Positions 9,933 through 24,100 of a stretch of DNA of 64,000 nucleotides are shown here, piece after piece. Numbering within the stretch: position 1 is the first letter of the stretch; every line of letters starts with the position of its first letter. Source of the stretch: Hyphomicrobiales bacterium (GTDB lineage: Bacteria > Pseudomonadota > Alphaproteobacteria > Rhizobiales > NORP267); assembly GCA_021775855.1 (NCBI GenBank), contig JAJFGZ010000047.1:62001-126000 (forward strand). The letters are read 5' to 3'. The position numbers were made by a program, and so were the translations under genes. A model generated the notes under the pieces. That model was not told where the DNA came from and searched no databases. It worked only from the letters and a program-made list of their open reading frames with translations.

Positions 9933-10184
9933 TTAAAGCGGGAAAATAAGTAAAATCGATTACATCCCCGACCCGGGGAAAAATTGTTCTCGATAATTCC
10001 GTGGATAAAACGCCGGTGAATTTGTCGGGGAGGGCCGGAATCCGAACCTCTTTCTCCCGCTCCACGAGTTTCAGCTGGGCATCTCATGTGGGTCAGCATC
10101 TGTAGCCTGACAGCCTTGCACCATCTGGGATATCGGCCCGATACCTAGATCGACGGATCCCTGCCTCAACCCCAACATCGTCCG
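9933..10184. other. Intergenic stretch without recognisable gene
   Basis: No convincing reading frame or RNA was found here. The segment GGTTCGGATTCC on the minus strand near 10035-10050 recalls a tRNA T-loop, but the flanking stem does not pair. The stretch separates the conserved dcw cluster from the accessory block to its right and probably contains a boundary of that block. Confidence 0.4.
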
Positions 10185-10622
10185 TTAAACTGGCGAGGAA
10201 CTGATATCCTTTGACTGGACGACGACCCTGGACTGCGCTCTCATGGCGATCCGCTCAAAAAGCAACAATGTAAAACAGCATATGACAAGCAATGCGGCGC
10301 CCATATCAAAGGTAACGCCAATGCTACCGAACTGATTTGCCAATTGGCCACCAACCAGCGGCGCCAACACTATGGTGAGATAGAATATTGTAAAGAATAT
10401 TCCCATGCCAACGGCGCGGGTACCGGGCTGAAGCACAGATGACGGCAAACTCATTATCGGACCTGCGGACAAACCACCCACCAATCCGAGCAATACGAAC
10501 ATCAGGAATACCGCGTCAGTTCGCGACGCCACAATGAGCGTGAACGCGAACAGCAATAGGCCGGATACCAAGACCAGATTTCTGCGGCAGGGCCGCCGCT
10601 GGCCGACCTGGACTTTGTGAGT
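10185..10622 (-). pseudogene. Truncated MFS transporter (C-terminal fragment only)
   Basis: The minus-strand frame encodes a hydrophobic protein that starts abruptly with GQRRPCRNLVLVSGLLLFAF and contains about four membrane helices (about residues 1-100 of the open part). This matches the last third of a major facilitator transporter, whose usual length is about 400 residues and 12 helices. The frame is open only to a TAA near 10644, next to the lysR stop, and no upstream MFS half was seen. I infer that the 5' part was lost; the fragment is probably non-functional. Confidence 0.7.
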
Positions 10623-10636
10623 ACAAAAATTATCCC

Positions 10637-11530
10637 TCAGACATTAATATGGCTATATGGATCGCCCAATTCGTGCGCTAGAAAATCCATGAGCAACCGT
10701 ATTCGTTTGTTGTGCCGAACCTCCGAATGGCAAGTGATCCACAAATCCAATTTTGGCAATTTTACTTTGGGCAATACCTGCTCCACCTCAGGCCAATGAA
10801 CCGCCAAACCCTTGTGAGTGACACCAATACCAACGCCTGACCGGATTGCCTCAAAATGGGCCAGAATGCTGTCACTCCGAAAAATAAAGTCGCTTGATAT
10901 GAAGGACTCACCCAAACTTCGCGCGACATCGATCAGTGATGTCTCACGATCGAACCCTATGAACCTGTGTTCATGCAGGTCGCGTAGTTTTCGTGGTGCG
11001 GGGTGTGCCGTCAGATAATCGCGGTGCGCAAATAGACCCAACGGCAATTCGATAATTTTCCGAGCAATCAAATCGTTTTGAGTGGGCCGAAACATCCTGA
11101 CCGAGACATCGGCATCACGTTGCATCAGATTGGTAATTGAGTTGCTAACGATCAACTCGATATCGATGTCGGGATTGACGTCCATGAATCTTGGCAAAAT
11201 GCGCGGCAGGACCATCACGCCAAAGATTTCGTTAGCTGAAATTCGAACGACACCAGACAAGTCTTCGTCAAGCCCCGTTGCACGCCGCTCTAGTCCGACT
11301 GCCGACGCCAGCATTTCTTTGGCGTCCACAACCAAATCCTCGCCCTTGTCTGTTAGCCTCATTCCCTCGCGACTACGCACAAATAATGCAACGTTTAACG
11401 CCTCCTCCAGCAAGTCGACATGGCGACCGACGGTTGGCTGCGTAAGCTGAAGCATGCGCGCCGCAGCCGACAAGCTGCCTGTTTTGGCGACCGCTTCAAA
11501 TGTCCGGATCAAGTCCCAGGAAATCTGCAT
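10637..11530 (-). CDS. LysR-family transcriptional regulator
   Basis: DNA-binding regulator with an N-terminal winged helix (WDLIRTFEAVAKTGSLSAAA, then QPTVGRHVDLLEE) and a C-terminal periplasmic-binding-like effector domain of about 200 residues. I prefer the ATG at 11530 (297 residues), since LysR proteins usually begin a few residues before the helix-turn-helix; the ATG at 11545 would add five residues and lies inside a palindrome. It is divergent from the SRPBCC gene at 11668, which it may control. Base composition is clearly more AT-rich than in the dcw genes. Confidence 0.9.
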   Translation of the reverse strand: MQISWDLIRTFEAVAKTGSLSAAARMLQLTQPTVGRHVDLLEEALNVALFVRSREGMRLTDKGEDLVVDAKEMLASAVGLERRATGLDEDLSGVVRISANEIFGVMVLPRILPRFMDVNPDIDIELIVSNSITNLMQRDADVSVRMFRPTQNDLIARKIIELPLGLFAHRDYLTAHPAPRKLRDLHEHRFIGFDRETSLIDVARSLGESFISSDFIFRSDSILAHFEAIRSGVGIGVTHKGLAVHWPEVEQVLPKVKLPKLDLWITCHSEVRHNKRIRLLMDFLAHELGDPYSHINV

Positions 11531-11536
11531 GTTTTC

Positions 11537-11556
11537 TATATACATTTTTGTATATC
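11537..11556. promoter_or_regulatory. Palindrome at the lysR start, candidate operator
   Basis: TATACA (11539-11544) and TGTATA (11549-11554) are inverted arms with a 4-T spacer. The site lies in the divergent lysR-SRPBCC intergenic region and overlaps the upstream lysR ATG. Autoregulatory binding is plausible for LysR proteins but the classical T-N11-A motif was not used to define it. Confidence 0.4.
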
Positions 11557-11667
11557 AAGAATCAATATTTAGGCGATTTATATAGGATTTTATTAGTGTC
11601 AATGTAAATCACCGAAACAGCGGGACGCAAAACATATCAGCCCGCCAATTCCTGAAAGGGCGCCCAA

Positions 11668-12180
11668 ATGTCAATCCTCAAAAAAGCAACAACCGCCATC
11701 GCCGCAACTCTCGTTGCAGCTTATGGCATCGGCCAATTCACCTCAAAATCGCTATATACCGAGATCGAAATTAGTGCACCCGCAAGCGCCGTGTGGGCTG
11801 AACTGGCTAACACAGAGAAATATCCGGAGTGGAACCCCTTTGTGAAGCGTCTGTCTGGCGAATTGGCAGTCGGCAATCGTCTTGCTGTCACTATTCAATC
11901 CGAGGGCAACGCCGCGATGGACTTTTCTCCGACTGTTCTTGTCAGCGATGAAAACCATGAACTACGTTGGGTTGGACAGCTGGGTTTTAGCGGCATCTTT
12001 GATGGCGAACATTTTTTCATCATGGATGAAACTCCAGAGGGCACAACGCTGTTCCGCCAGGGCGAACACTTCAGTGGCATGCTGTCCTATGTATTATTTC
12101 CTTTTATCGAAGAGGACACCGAGAATGGTTTTGAGGCCATGAACGCGGCGTTGAAAGCCCGGGTCGAAGCAAGCGATTGA
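11668..12180 (+). CDS. SRPBCC (START-like) domain protein with membrane anchor
   Basis: 170 residues. An N-terminal hydrophobic segment (about 5-22) is followed by a single SRPBCC/polyketide-cyclase-like fold: the pattern EIEISAPASAVWAELANTEKYPEWNPF (given here only as family evidence, residues about 31-57) is the typical start of these ligand-binding barrels. AAAGGG lies upstream of the ATG. It is divergent from the LysR gene. The ligand is unknown, so no function beyond small hydrophobic ligand binding is proposed. Confidence 0.8.
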   Translation: MSILKKATTAIAATLVAAYGIGQFTSKSLYTEIEISAPASAVWAELANTEKYPEWNPFVKRLSGELAVGNRLAVTIQSEGNAAMDFSPTVLVSDENHELRWVGQLGFSGIFDGEHFFIMDETPEGTTLFRQGEHFSGMLSYVLFPFIEEDTENGFEAMNAALKARVEASD

Positions 12181-15073
12181 ATTCCGGAGCGTAGTGAATG
12201 TCAATTGAAGGAAGCGTTGCTACCTTGCGCAACCGGTGCACAAATCAAAAATTACCGGGAGAAAGCACCCGCGATTTAGTCGGTCGAGATCAGAAAGCAA
12301 ATATCTCTCTGCTGACCACCGAGCGTCACCCTCTAATTGCGGTCCAATCCAAAATTTGACAGGATGACAGGAAGCGCGACGTTCACGGGCCTTGAGCGCC
12401 ATAGCTAGTGGAACCTGCCTTGATGTTTGAGATATCTCCGACCACGCGCTTGCGGCGCTCGCCCTACTTTGAAGCAACTGTTGCAGACGGCGTCAAAGGG
12501 TTTTCATCCTACAACCAGATGTTGATGCCGACGGGCTACGGCAATCCTGAAATCGAGTATTGGCGGTTGATCAATGGCGTTTCTCAATGGGACGTGGCCA
12601 TTGAGCGTCAGGTAGAAATCACGGGTCCCGACGCCGGTAGGCTGGCGCAAATATTGACCCCCCGCGACCTTTCCACCTGCCTTGTCAATCAGGGAAAATA
12701 CGTCGCGTTGTGCAACCATAGCGGCACGATAATCAATGATCCAATATTACTGAAGCTGGCCGATGACCGTTTCTGGTTTTCGATCGCTGATTCCAACATC
12801 CTGTTTTGGGCACGAGCAGTTGCCGCGGAACGAAACCTGGACGTAGACATCATCGAGCCGGATGTCTCACCTCTGGCAGTCCAGGGGCCCAAGGCAGAAG
12901 CTGTAGTCACGGCGATTTTCGGAAATTGGATTCGTGATCTGAAATTCTTCTGGTTTCGCGAAGCCGAGATCGAAGGCATTCCTTTGATGGTCGCAAAATC
13001 GGGTTGGTCGCGACAGGGCGGTTATGAATTGTATCTGATGGACGAAACCAGGGGCGTCGATTTGTGGAATATTGTACGCGAGGCTGGCCGACCCCACGAC
13101 ATTGGCCCGGGCAATCCCAATATGTGTGAGCGCATTGAAAGCGGCCTATTGTCCTGGGGCGCGGACACCGACGATGAATGCAATCCATTTGAGATAGGCC
13201 TTGGGAAATATATCGATCAGGACGTGGACGACGACGTGGTCGGGATCGAGGCTCTAAGAAATATTGCGGCACAGGGACCAAAGCGACATCAATTGGGCCT
13301 GAAACTTGAGGGCGCCACACCCATGTCGCCGCACGCGGTCTGGTTTGATGTCTATGCGCATGGCCGCAAGGTTGGGGATATGACCAACGGGGTCTGGTCC
13401 TACCGTATGAAGCAGAATATCGGGTTCGGTCTTGTCTCAACCGACATCGAAATCGGGCAAAACGTTGAAATCCATAAGGAGGATGGCCAGGTTATATCAG
13501 CGTTGACCTGCGCCTTGCCCTTTATTTGACCGGCTTTGCGCTAAACGGCTACCTGTTCCTCCTGGCTCGGCCTCTGCCAATACCGTTGGAAGAATTCCCA
13601 CGAAACGCAAAAATTCATGGGCGACCCATTCATTCAATTTCCAAATAAAAACGCAACCTAGGCGTGTTTCTCCATGATTTCCGTCCCAATGAGCGCTAGT
13701 TGGTCAGAAGTGGGCCTTGGTATTGGTGTCTTGGTGCCGCGGACTTCGAGCCGCACAAAGCCTGCGATCATCGGACTGGGAGCCTTGGCAAGGCGCTGGA
13801 CGAAAGTGGGTGTAACCCGAACTTGATTGGTGAAGACATATGACCGTGGCAAAGAAAGATCAGATCCGGGCGTTGCTGAAAAGCATTGAAACCGGCGATC
13901 CTGGACCGGTCGCTGTGGTCAATGAGGAGAAATACATTCAGCACAATCCTCAGACCCACGAAGGTAGCGAAGGTCTAGCGGCCCTGTTCCAGCGATTGTC
14001 CAAGGCCTCGCCTCGGGTCAATATAGTGCGGGCCTTCGAGGATAGCGATTTCGTCTTCGCACATACTGAATACGATTTCGCGAGCCGGAAAATAGGCTTT
14101 GAGGTATTCCGATTTGAAGACGGACGGGCAGTGGAACACTGGGACAATATTCAGGAAAGACAGGGACCGAATAAAGCCGGTCGCACCATGGTGGATGGCC
14201 CGACCGATACCTGCGACCACGAACTTACGGAAAGCAACCGCGCCATCGTTCGATCTTTCGTTAAAACCGTGCTTATCGATGGGCAACTTGACCGGCTGAC
14301 GGACTATATCGACGAGGATGCCTTCGCCGAACACAATCCACGACTTGCAGATGGTGCATCTGTGCTTCGGTCCGCACTGGAAGCCACTGACAAAGGCCGC
14401 AGACACATCGACTATCAGCAGGTCCATCGTGTCCTGGCTGAGGGAAATTTCGTGCTTTGCGTCAGCGAGGGCGACTTCGGCAATACCCATTCCGCATTCT
14501 ACGATCTCTTTCGAGTCGCCAAGGGCATGCTGGTGGAGCATTGGGACACGATCGAAAAGATCGCTCCACAGCGCGATTGGAAGAACAATAACGGCAAGTT
14601 CTGAGGCCAGAGCCACGTAGGTCCGGTATACGACAATTTACCAGTTGGATTACGATATGGGATCGGGGGCTTGGGTCCACGAATTTCAGGCAGATCATAT
14701 TTAACGGGATGAAACCGAAGTCCGCTGAGCGCTCAATTAACAGCAAACACGTTGAGCCCGAAGGATAACAATAGTTCAAAACCGACTGCGTATAAAATGC
14801 GTCGCGGAGTAGGTTGAATACAGTTTTGCCGTCGTCGGCCTCTGGTGCAACAACTACAAATTCCAGAGAAGTTAGCGCCAGTTGGCCTGTAAGCCGGGTT
14901 CTGTCCGCCACAAGGGCGGGGTGACCATTCATCTGGGACGACCGTTGCTGGCCGCCTCATGCAATCTACCCGGATCGCCAACCGGGAAACAGGTTTGAAG
15001 CCGAAGCCTCGCGCGATCCCTATTCGATTTTGCTCCCGGTGGGGTTTACCCTGCCGCCCCTGTTGCCAGAGGC

Positions 15074-15108
<35 letters not shown>

Positions 15109-18100
15109 TGCGGCGGACCGCTGGCGGTTTGCTTTCTGTGGCACTGTCCCTGAGGTTTCCCTCGCCGGGCGTTACCCGGCACCGTGTTTCCCTGGAGCCC
15201 GGACTTTCCTCCCCGGCGGCCTTTCGGCGCTTGCCGGCGCGGTCACCCGGCCAACTGGCACCTTGAATTAGGCGGTGGGCATACGGTTCGTCAAGAGCCG
15301 TCGGACGGTCCCTGCGTCTGCTGCCGCCCAGCGGCGTCGAAGAGCAGGCAGGTCGTGGTCCCAAAGGCGATGGTCTTTCCCTTCATATCGACAATGCGCC
15401 CCTCCGCGATGGCCGATTGCCGGCCCCGGCTCAGGACTTTGCCGGTTGCTTTGATCAATCCGGTTTTCGGCGTCATAGGCGCCGCTAAATTAATCTTGAA
15501 TTCCATCGTCGTGTAAGCCCATCCAGGCTTCAGGGTTGAATGCACGGCGCACCCCATCGCGGTATCCAGCAGGGTCGCCGCATAGCCGCCGTGGATTGTC
15601 CCCATCGGATTGCAAAACCGTTCGTCGGGCTCGGCTTCGAAAATTACCTCCCCCTTGATCGCCTCAACCGGCGTCATCGGAATAGTTTTCATCATCGGAG
15701 GACTGGGAAATTTTCCGGAAGCAATGCCGTTCAGGATATCTAGTCCGTGCTCGCCCATCATTTCTTCAGGCGGAATCAATCCAAACTGCGTCATCGTTTT
15801 CGCCCCTTCTGGCTGTCTCGAATCCCGGGTGGAGATCGAATGATCTATTAAGTCTTATAAAGAGACTAAATATTTTAGTTGCTTCAAGCAACCTAATTTC
15901 CTAATTTTTCCCATGAAAAAAATTACGTTCGATACCAGAAACTGCTCAGTCTCGCAGGCTTTGAATGTCATCGGGGAATGGTGGACGCTGCTCATCATTC
16001 TCGAAGCCTTTTTCGGAACCCGCCGTTTCAGCGACTTCGAGAGGCATCTCGGTATATCCAAGAATGTTCTGACTGATCGACTGCAAAAACTCGTTGCCCA
16101 GGGAATCCTGGCCCGTGTTCCAGACCCCGGAGGAAAGCGACATATCTATAAACTGTCCGATAAGGGCCGCGAATTGTTTCCCGTCATCGCAACCTTGATG
16201 CAGTGGGGAGATAACTGGATCATGGGAAAAGGCAACGCACCTGTTCGACTTCTGGATAAAAAAACCGGCGAGCCTATCGCCCGCGTCACGGTGCAGTCCC
16301 GACAGGGTCATGATTTGATGCCGCGAGATATTCTCATGGAAGCAGGTGAAGGCCATCTGCCTGAATTCAGAGAGCGTTTCGGCGTACGGCCGGGGAAGAG
16401 CCGTTAAAAAAGGCCGGAACCGCCGTCAAGCGATCCCGGCCCGATTTATCGAATATAGGCTACAGAGCGGCCGACCGGGTCTGGCCTTGCTGGCTCAGAA
16501 ATGTTTGCACCTTGCGGCAATAGCGTGCCGATATGGGGTTCATGCGACTTGCGCCGTGGCCCGCATTGTAGCGCAGGATCGTGCCACATATATCGCCGCC
16601 AGCAAGCTCGCGCGCTCCCGCCAGATAACGCATGCCCCAACGAAGATTGGTCGCCGGATCAAACAAAGCCGACGCCGAACCGCGAAACCCCATGGCCCGG
16701 GCAGTGGACGGTTTGATCTGCATTAACCCGACCTCACCCGCCTGTCCCCGCACCCGGGGGTTGTAGTTGCTCTCAACCTGCACGACAGCATGGGCGAGAG
16801 AAACCGGGATCCCTTCTGCGCGCGCGGCCTGTTCAATCAGGCGACCGATTTCCTGGCGCCCGTCCGGCACGGTGATCGAACTTCTGCGGCTAGCAGACGC
16901 CATGGTCGCGTAAGATGGATCGAGTGCACTTTGGTCTTGAAAAAAGGATTCCGCCATTGCCGGCACCATGCCAGCATTGAGCGCAACGAAAATTCCGGCC
17001 ACGAATGTGGCCTTCAACAGCTTGTAGATTGTCATGAATAACTCCTGCAGCTGCGTCGCCCTGAATGGCGACCGTCAGCCTGATGGATTTGTATTTCGCC
17101 AATTATTTGATCTAAAGATGGCGATATTGCGGTGCAGCATTAAATGCTCACGGTTCTTGCAGAAGCAATGGCTCCTTGCAGTCACATATAATTTCTTATC
17201 ATTGCTGCATAAATTGATTGGCGTTACTGAAGAGTCTTGGTTGACCAAGGGTCAGGGCCGGATTTTAGTGATCCTTCCCTAATTTTAACCTCCAAGGACC
17301 ATTAACCTATCGAGCAACGCCATCGACAGCGTATCGAATGGTTTATCGCCCATGCCCTGCCGGTAATGCATGTGAAATGCCCGAACCACTGTCTCGGTTG
17401 GCGTATCAACCTCACCGGTAATTCCGACGCGATAGCCGAATTTTACCAGCTTCTCCTGCATTTCTCGGACCGCCGGTCCGGTGTCACCCCGGCCGAGCTT
17501 AACGCTTGCAACCCCCGGTTCAGCACTGGTCTCCGGCAAAATCCCTATATCAGCGGCCGCCAGGCGGGCCCAATCAAATGTCTCGCCCGGATCCTGTTTC
17601 CGGCCGGGCGCCACATCGGAATGACCCAACACCCGACAGGGCGGGATTTGGTGTCGCGACAAAATATCCTGACAGAGATCTATAACCGCCGCCATCTGCG
17701 GCTCGGGATAGTCCGGCGATCCCCCGGCGTGTCCCGGGTTCGCAATTTCGATCCCGATCGAACAGGAATTGATATCGGGGTCACCAGCCCAATAAGATTT
17801 TCCGGCATGCCAGGCGCGTTTCGCTTCCGGGACCATCTGCACGATGCGGCCGTCTTCAAAAACGAAATAATGGGCGCTGACTTCACTGACCGGATTGCAC
17901 AGCCAGGATAAGGCGCCATCGGAAGAGTCCATGCCGGTATAGTGCAAGAGGAGCATATCCACCTGGCGCCCACTCCGCCGTTCACCGTGGTTGGGAGAAG
18001 GACAGCACTCGATCTCCAGGTTACCCGTATAGTCGGGTGTCACATCCCCCGCTCCTGCTCGATCCTGTCGTAAGCTTCGTTGATCCGGGCGATCTTCTCG

Positions 18101-21100
18101 GTGGCAATCTTGATAAATTCCTCTGGCAGGCCTTGCGCCATCATTTTATCCGGGTGATTTTCAATCACAAGATTGCGGTAAACTGACTTTATTTCGGCAT
18201 TCGATTGCGACCGGTCGACCCCGAGAATTTCATAAGGATCACCCTTGTCGGGGCCCATATGGCGGGCGCGGATGCGCGCAAACGCGGCCTCGTTAAATCC
18301 GAAAATGCCAGTCACTGATTGCAGAAATTCAAGTTCGTTCGGGTGCAACACTCCGTCTGCTTTGGCGATATGGAATAGCCCGTCGATAACGCTTTCAAGG
18401 GTCTGTGGGCTATCGGCAAACATGGTCGCCAGCTGCGCGGCGTAGGATTCGAATCCTGCGACGTCTTTCTTGGCGAGATCGAACAGCCGTGCAACGTTTT
18501 TTAGCTCGTTCTGCGGGACCCGGAAAACCTGTTTGAACGCCTCAACCTCGTCGCGGGTCACTACACCGTCGGCTTTGGCCATCTTGGCGCCAAGCGCGAT
18601 GACCCCGATCGTGAACGCCACCTGGCGTTTCGCAGGGCTTTCGCCGTCAACTTGGCGATCAAGCATATGCCCGGCAATGGCGCCGGCGAGCGCACCGAGT
18701 GGCCCGCCAATTGCAAATCCGGCGGCCGCACCACCGATTTTTCCCCAAATCGACATGATCAGATCATATGTTCGAAAATTTGATTCTGGTACCCGGCATT
18801 TTCAATTGAACGATCAAACAGTTTCTGTTGCCTACAGAAACAGGACGGCCGTGACTGCGGCCCAGCGTCAATGCTCCGCGCCCGCGCAGACCCGAGCGAA
18901 GCGCGGATGCGTCGCGGACGAAATTTGCTCTACAGCGACGATGCCGCCCGCGCCGCCTGATCGTAATGCCCCGACAAAGCCCTGAGGAAGCCTGCAATTT
19001 CGCTCATCCGTTCTTCCGACAGGCCAGTGGAGCGCACGGCATCGACAAGCAAGGTCTCACGAATATCGGCGTAGCGCAGACACGCTTTCTCGCCAAGTGA
19101 TGTCACCGCGATGATTTTCTCCTTGCCCAGCTTGCCGCTTTTCACAAGGTCCAATTTTTCCAGTTTGCGGATCGAATAGGTAACCGTATGGGTATCCTCA
19201 ATACTGAGCACAAGGCAGATATCGGCAAGTTTCTTCGGCCGTCCGCGATGATTGACCGTGTGCAAAACGAGCACATCCAGCGGCGATAATTCGCTCACAC
19301 CGGCAGCTGCCATACACCGAACCATCCACCGCCCGAAGGCGTGCTGGGCGAGGATCATACCAAACTCGACCTCGCTCAAGGCAGGCGAGCCGCCGTCCGC
19401 CAAATGCGATGATGAGACAATTGGACCAAGATCGGTATTTGCTTCACTGCCGGTTTTTTTCGTTTTCATCTTTGCCTCATCCCGCTATCCCGCCACCCAT
19501 CATCGAGCGCGGCATCCAAAGCGCTAAATCTGGGAACAATATCAATATCCCGACGGCAAGCAGCAGAAGCAGGAAAAACGGCAGGGCGGCAACCGCGATT
19601 TGTAAAATATTGCGCCCCGTCAGCCCCTGCAACACAAAGAGATTAAACCCAACCGGCGGCGTAATCTGGCTCATCTCGACGACCAGGACCAGATAAATCC
19701 CGAACCAGATATTGTCGATTCCCGCCGCTTCGATCATCGGCAGGATGACGGCAGTGGTCAGAACAACAATCGAAATGCCATCGAGAAAACACCCGAGCAC
19801 GATAAAAAATATCGTCAGCGCGCCAAGCAGGGCGTAGGGCGACAATTGCAGCGTATCGATCCAGATCGCCAGTGCTCTGGGCAACCCCGAAAAGCCCATG
19901 GAAACCGAGAGAAACGCCGCGCCCGCCAGTATAAACGCGATCATGCAGGAAGTTTTGGTGGCCCCCAGCAACCCGTCGAGGAATACCTGCCATGTCAGAT
20001 CGCCGTAGATCCAGGCAAGAAATAGCGCCAGCGCAACTCCCACAGCCGCAGCATCTGTCGGGCTCGCAAGCCCCACATAGATCGATCCGATCACACCGGT
20101 GATCAGCGCCATGACCGGCAGCAATCTGCGCGACGCCCAGATTTTAGCGCCAAAAGCCATCGACTCGTCGGCGGCGGGCGTGCGCCCCGGATGCGTTAGC
20201 GACCAGACCATCACGTAGCCCATGTATAATGCGATCACGAGAATGCCCGGCAACACGCCGGCCATGAACAGGCGGGCAATCGATTCCTCCGTTGCCACGC
20301 CGTAAACAATGAGAATGATCGAGGGCGGGATCAGCAGACCAAGCGTTCCCGATCCGGCAATCGTACCGAGTACCAGCTTTTCGTCGTACCCGCGCCGCAT
20401 CAATTCGGGGATCGCTACCTTGCCAACTGTCGCGCAGGTCGCGGCAGATGATCCCGATACGGCGGCGAATAGACCGCATCCCAGGATATTCACATGCACC
20501 AACCGCCCGGGGAGCCGGTTGAGCCAGGGTGCGAGACCAGAGAACAGGTCGTCCGATAATCGTGACCGGAACAACACCTCGCCCATCCATATGAAGAGTG
20601 GTAACGCGGCCAGCGACCATTGCGCCGACGCCCCCCAAACCGTTGTGGCGAGCACCAGGCCAGGGGGCGCGTTGGAGAATAGAACGATGCCGGCAAGACC
20701 AACGGCCAGCAATGCAAACGCCACCCAGACGCCTGAGGCCAGCATGCCAAAGAGAATGACCATCAAAATGATGGCGAGCGTTATCTCGTTCATTTTTTTG
20801 CCCCGTCGATCGGATCAACGGACAGCAAATCCATTTCGGACGCCCCGCTGGCGTATTCAGGCTCCTGCCCGCGCAGCACCTGAACCAGGGCGTCGATAGT
20901 TGCAATCAAAAGAAAGACGAGCCCGACGGTCATCGCCGCCTGAGGAATCCATAACTTGATCGGAACCAGGCCGGGCGACAGGTCGTTGAAGCGCCAGGAA
21001 TCGTACATCAGATCGCCCGAATACCAGGCAAAAAAAGCGGTGAAAGATACCGCGATCGCGCACGCCCAGATTTCGAACAGGCGCCGAACCCCCTTGTTCA

Positions 21101-24100
21101 TCCGCATCAACAGCAGATTGACCCGGATATGTGCGCCCTCGCGAAAGGAATAGGCCAGTGCAAAGAAGGTCGCGGTTGCAAGGAAATAGCCAGCGAAATC
21201 GGCGTAGGACGGGATCAGGAATCCAACCGGCCGCCCGGTCAGCCATTTCGCTATCTTGTCCGCGACATTGAGGCCGACCTGCGCCAACACAATAGCCAGG
21301 ATCATGACCAGGAACAGGGCGGCAAGACCACCGCTCAGGCGGTACATGAAATTCAATGCAGTCCGCATGAAACAGATGCCCCCTCAGGAAGGGCGGGCAA
21401 ACATTGCCCGCCCCTATTTCATTTTGGATTTTTACATCGCCCGGTAGGCGTCAATGATGGCCTGACCTTCGGCGCCAGTGGCGTCCAGCCATTCACTCGT
21501 CATTGTTTCGCCAATCGCCTGCATCGAGGATACCAGCGCATCACTCGGCGTCACAACCGTGATGCCGTTATCGGCAAGCATCTGGGTTTTTGTGACGGTT
21601 TCTTCCATGGATGCTGCCCAGCCGCGCGTTTCCGCTGCTGCAGCCGCATCAAGGATGGCCTTCTGGGTCGCATCATCGAGCGCGTTGAACGCTTCGATAT
21701 TCACGACCGTGATGTTTTTCGGCATCCAGCCCTGGACGTCATGATAATGCGAGAGGAAATCCCAGGCTTTGGAGTTTGCACCTGTTGACGGCGACGTCAC
21801 CATGGCATCCACCCGGCCGGTTGCGAAAGCCTGCGCAATATCCGGTACTTCGATCTGGGTCGGAACAGCGCCAGCCAATTGGGCAAGGCGTTCTGTCGCC
21901 GCGTTATAGGCACGGAATTTTATGCCAGCCAGATTTTCAATCGTTTCGACTTCCATTTTTGCATAGAGCCCCTGGGGCGGCCACGGAATAGCGAATAGCG
22001 GCATCAGGCCCTGCTCAGCGAGGAGCGCGGTGATTTGCGGACGCGATGCTTCCCAGAGACTCCCGGCCAGCTCGTAGCTGTTGGCAAGGAACGGGATCGA
22101 ATCGATGCCGTAAATTGCGTTTTCATTGGATAGCCTGGAAAGCAGAAACTCACCGATCTGGACTTGCCCGGAACGGATCGCGTTCTTGATTTCAGGATGC
22201 TTGATCAGCGAACCGCCCGGATGGACGGTAATTTCAAGGCCTCCACCTGTTGCTGCATTGACGTCTTCAGCAAACTGGGAAATGTTCATAGTGTGGAAAT
22301 TGGTGGCGCCATATGGCGTCGGCATGTCCCAGCTGGTCTGGGCGCTGGCTGAACCGGCGATCACCGCAGCAAACGCGGCTCCCGACACTATTTTCAGCCC
22401 TTTAGAACACAGAGATTTCATCGTCGACATTATAGTCCCTCCCTTTGATGACTTCCTGGACTGATCCATGGAAGCACAGGAAAGGTAAATCTACAAACTC
22501 ATAACGTCAACAATTTATTGATATTTTATTCACGTTACAGATTTCCGACCAGATACACTTGCACAGACCAGTCGGTTGAATATTGTGATTGGGGGAAATT
22601 AGATTTTGGAAGGCAAGTATGAATATCAGCTACGATATCCTTGTATCCGGCTCCAGTGTCGCACTGGAGAACGGGTTTATAGGCTGGTCATCGATTGTCC
22701 TTGTGGAAGTAGACGGCACCCGCATTCTTTATGATTGCGGCCATCACGTCACCCGGCCGGCCCTCGTCGCGGGCTTGGACGCGCGAAATCTTGAACCCGG
22801 TGATATCGATATCCTTTTTCTGTCGCACCTGCATTTTGACCATGTCCTGAATTTCGACCTGTTCCCGAAAGCCCGGATCATGGTCAGTGAATTGGAATGG
22901 GCATACGCCGACAACCCGCACGAAAAGGATATATTTGTGCCGGGTTTCATCAAGAAAGCCCTTGAATTGACCAACCTCGACATATTTTCCGGAACGCCGG
23001 AGATTGCCCCCGGCATTGCGACCGTGTTCGCGCCGGGCCACACCCCGGGCCTTTATAGCCTTGCTTTCGAAGTCAACAACCAACGCATCGTCATTGCCGG
23101 GGACGCCATCAAGACGGCGCACGAATTGTATTCGGGCAAGGCCGCAATGGAGTTCGATCCAGAGATGCGTGGTGGTGCAACCATAAGCAACATCCGGGAC
23201 AATGCCGACCGGATTGTACCGGGGCATTATCCAGAATTCAGAAAAACCGGCGATAAATGGATATGGGATGACCCCCAACCGCTGCCGGTTGTCTTCCGTT
23301 GATCTTCGCCATCATCGACGATTTATCGATAAATTATTGACGTTTTTTCGAATTCATGATGAAACCAGCCGAGTGTGGCGGTCGCGGCCACGGCATAATT
23401 GGGGAGCAAAGTAATGTCGAAATGGGATTTCTGGATCGATCGCGGCGGCACGTTCACCGACATCGTTGCCCGCAGGCCCGATGGCGTGATCGTGACCAGC
23501 AAGCTCTTATCGGAAGACCCCCAAAACTATGCCGATGCGGCGATCGAGGGGATCCGGCGGCAGTTGGACATTCCAGCCGACAGCCCCGTTCCCGCGAGCC
23601 AGATCAATGCCATCAAGATGGGCACCACTGTTGCAACCAACGCGCTGCTGGAGCGCAAAGGCGATCGCACGCTTCTGGTCACCACGCGCGGGTTCCGCGA
23701 TGCCCTCCAGATCGGGTACCAGGCCCGCCCCGATATATTCGCGCTTAACATCATCAAGCCCGAAATGCTGTTTGAACAGGTGGTCGAGGTCGACGAGCGT
23801 GTCCGCGCCGACGGTACGGTTGAAATCCCGCTGGATCTGACCAGCGCCCGAACCGAGATGCAGACCGCTTTTGACACTGGTATCCGTGCCGTGGCTATTC
23901 TGTGCATGCATGCCTACCGCTACCCCGACCACGAGAACCAGATAGCCAACCTCGCCCGCGAGATCGGCTTTACCCAAATCTCGGTCAGCAACCAGGTCAG
24001 CCCGCTGATCAAGCTGGTCGGGCGTGGCGACACCACCGTGGTGGACGCATATTTATCCCCCATCCTGCGGCGCTACGTGGACCAGGTCGCCGGCGATATC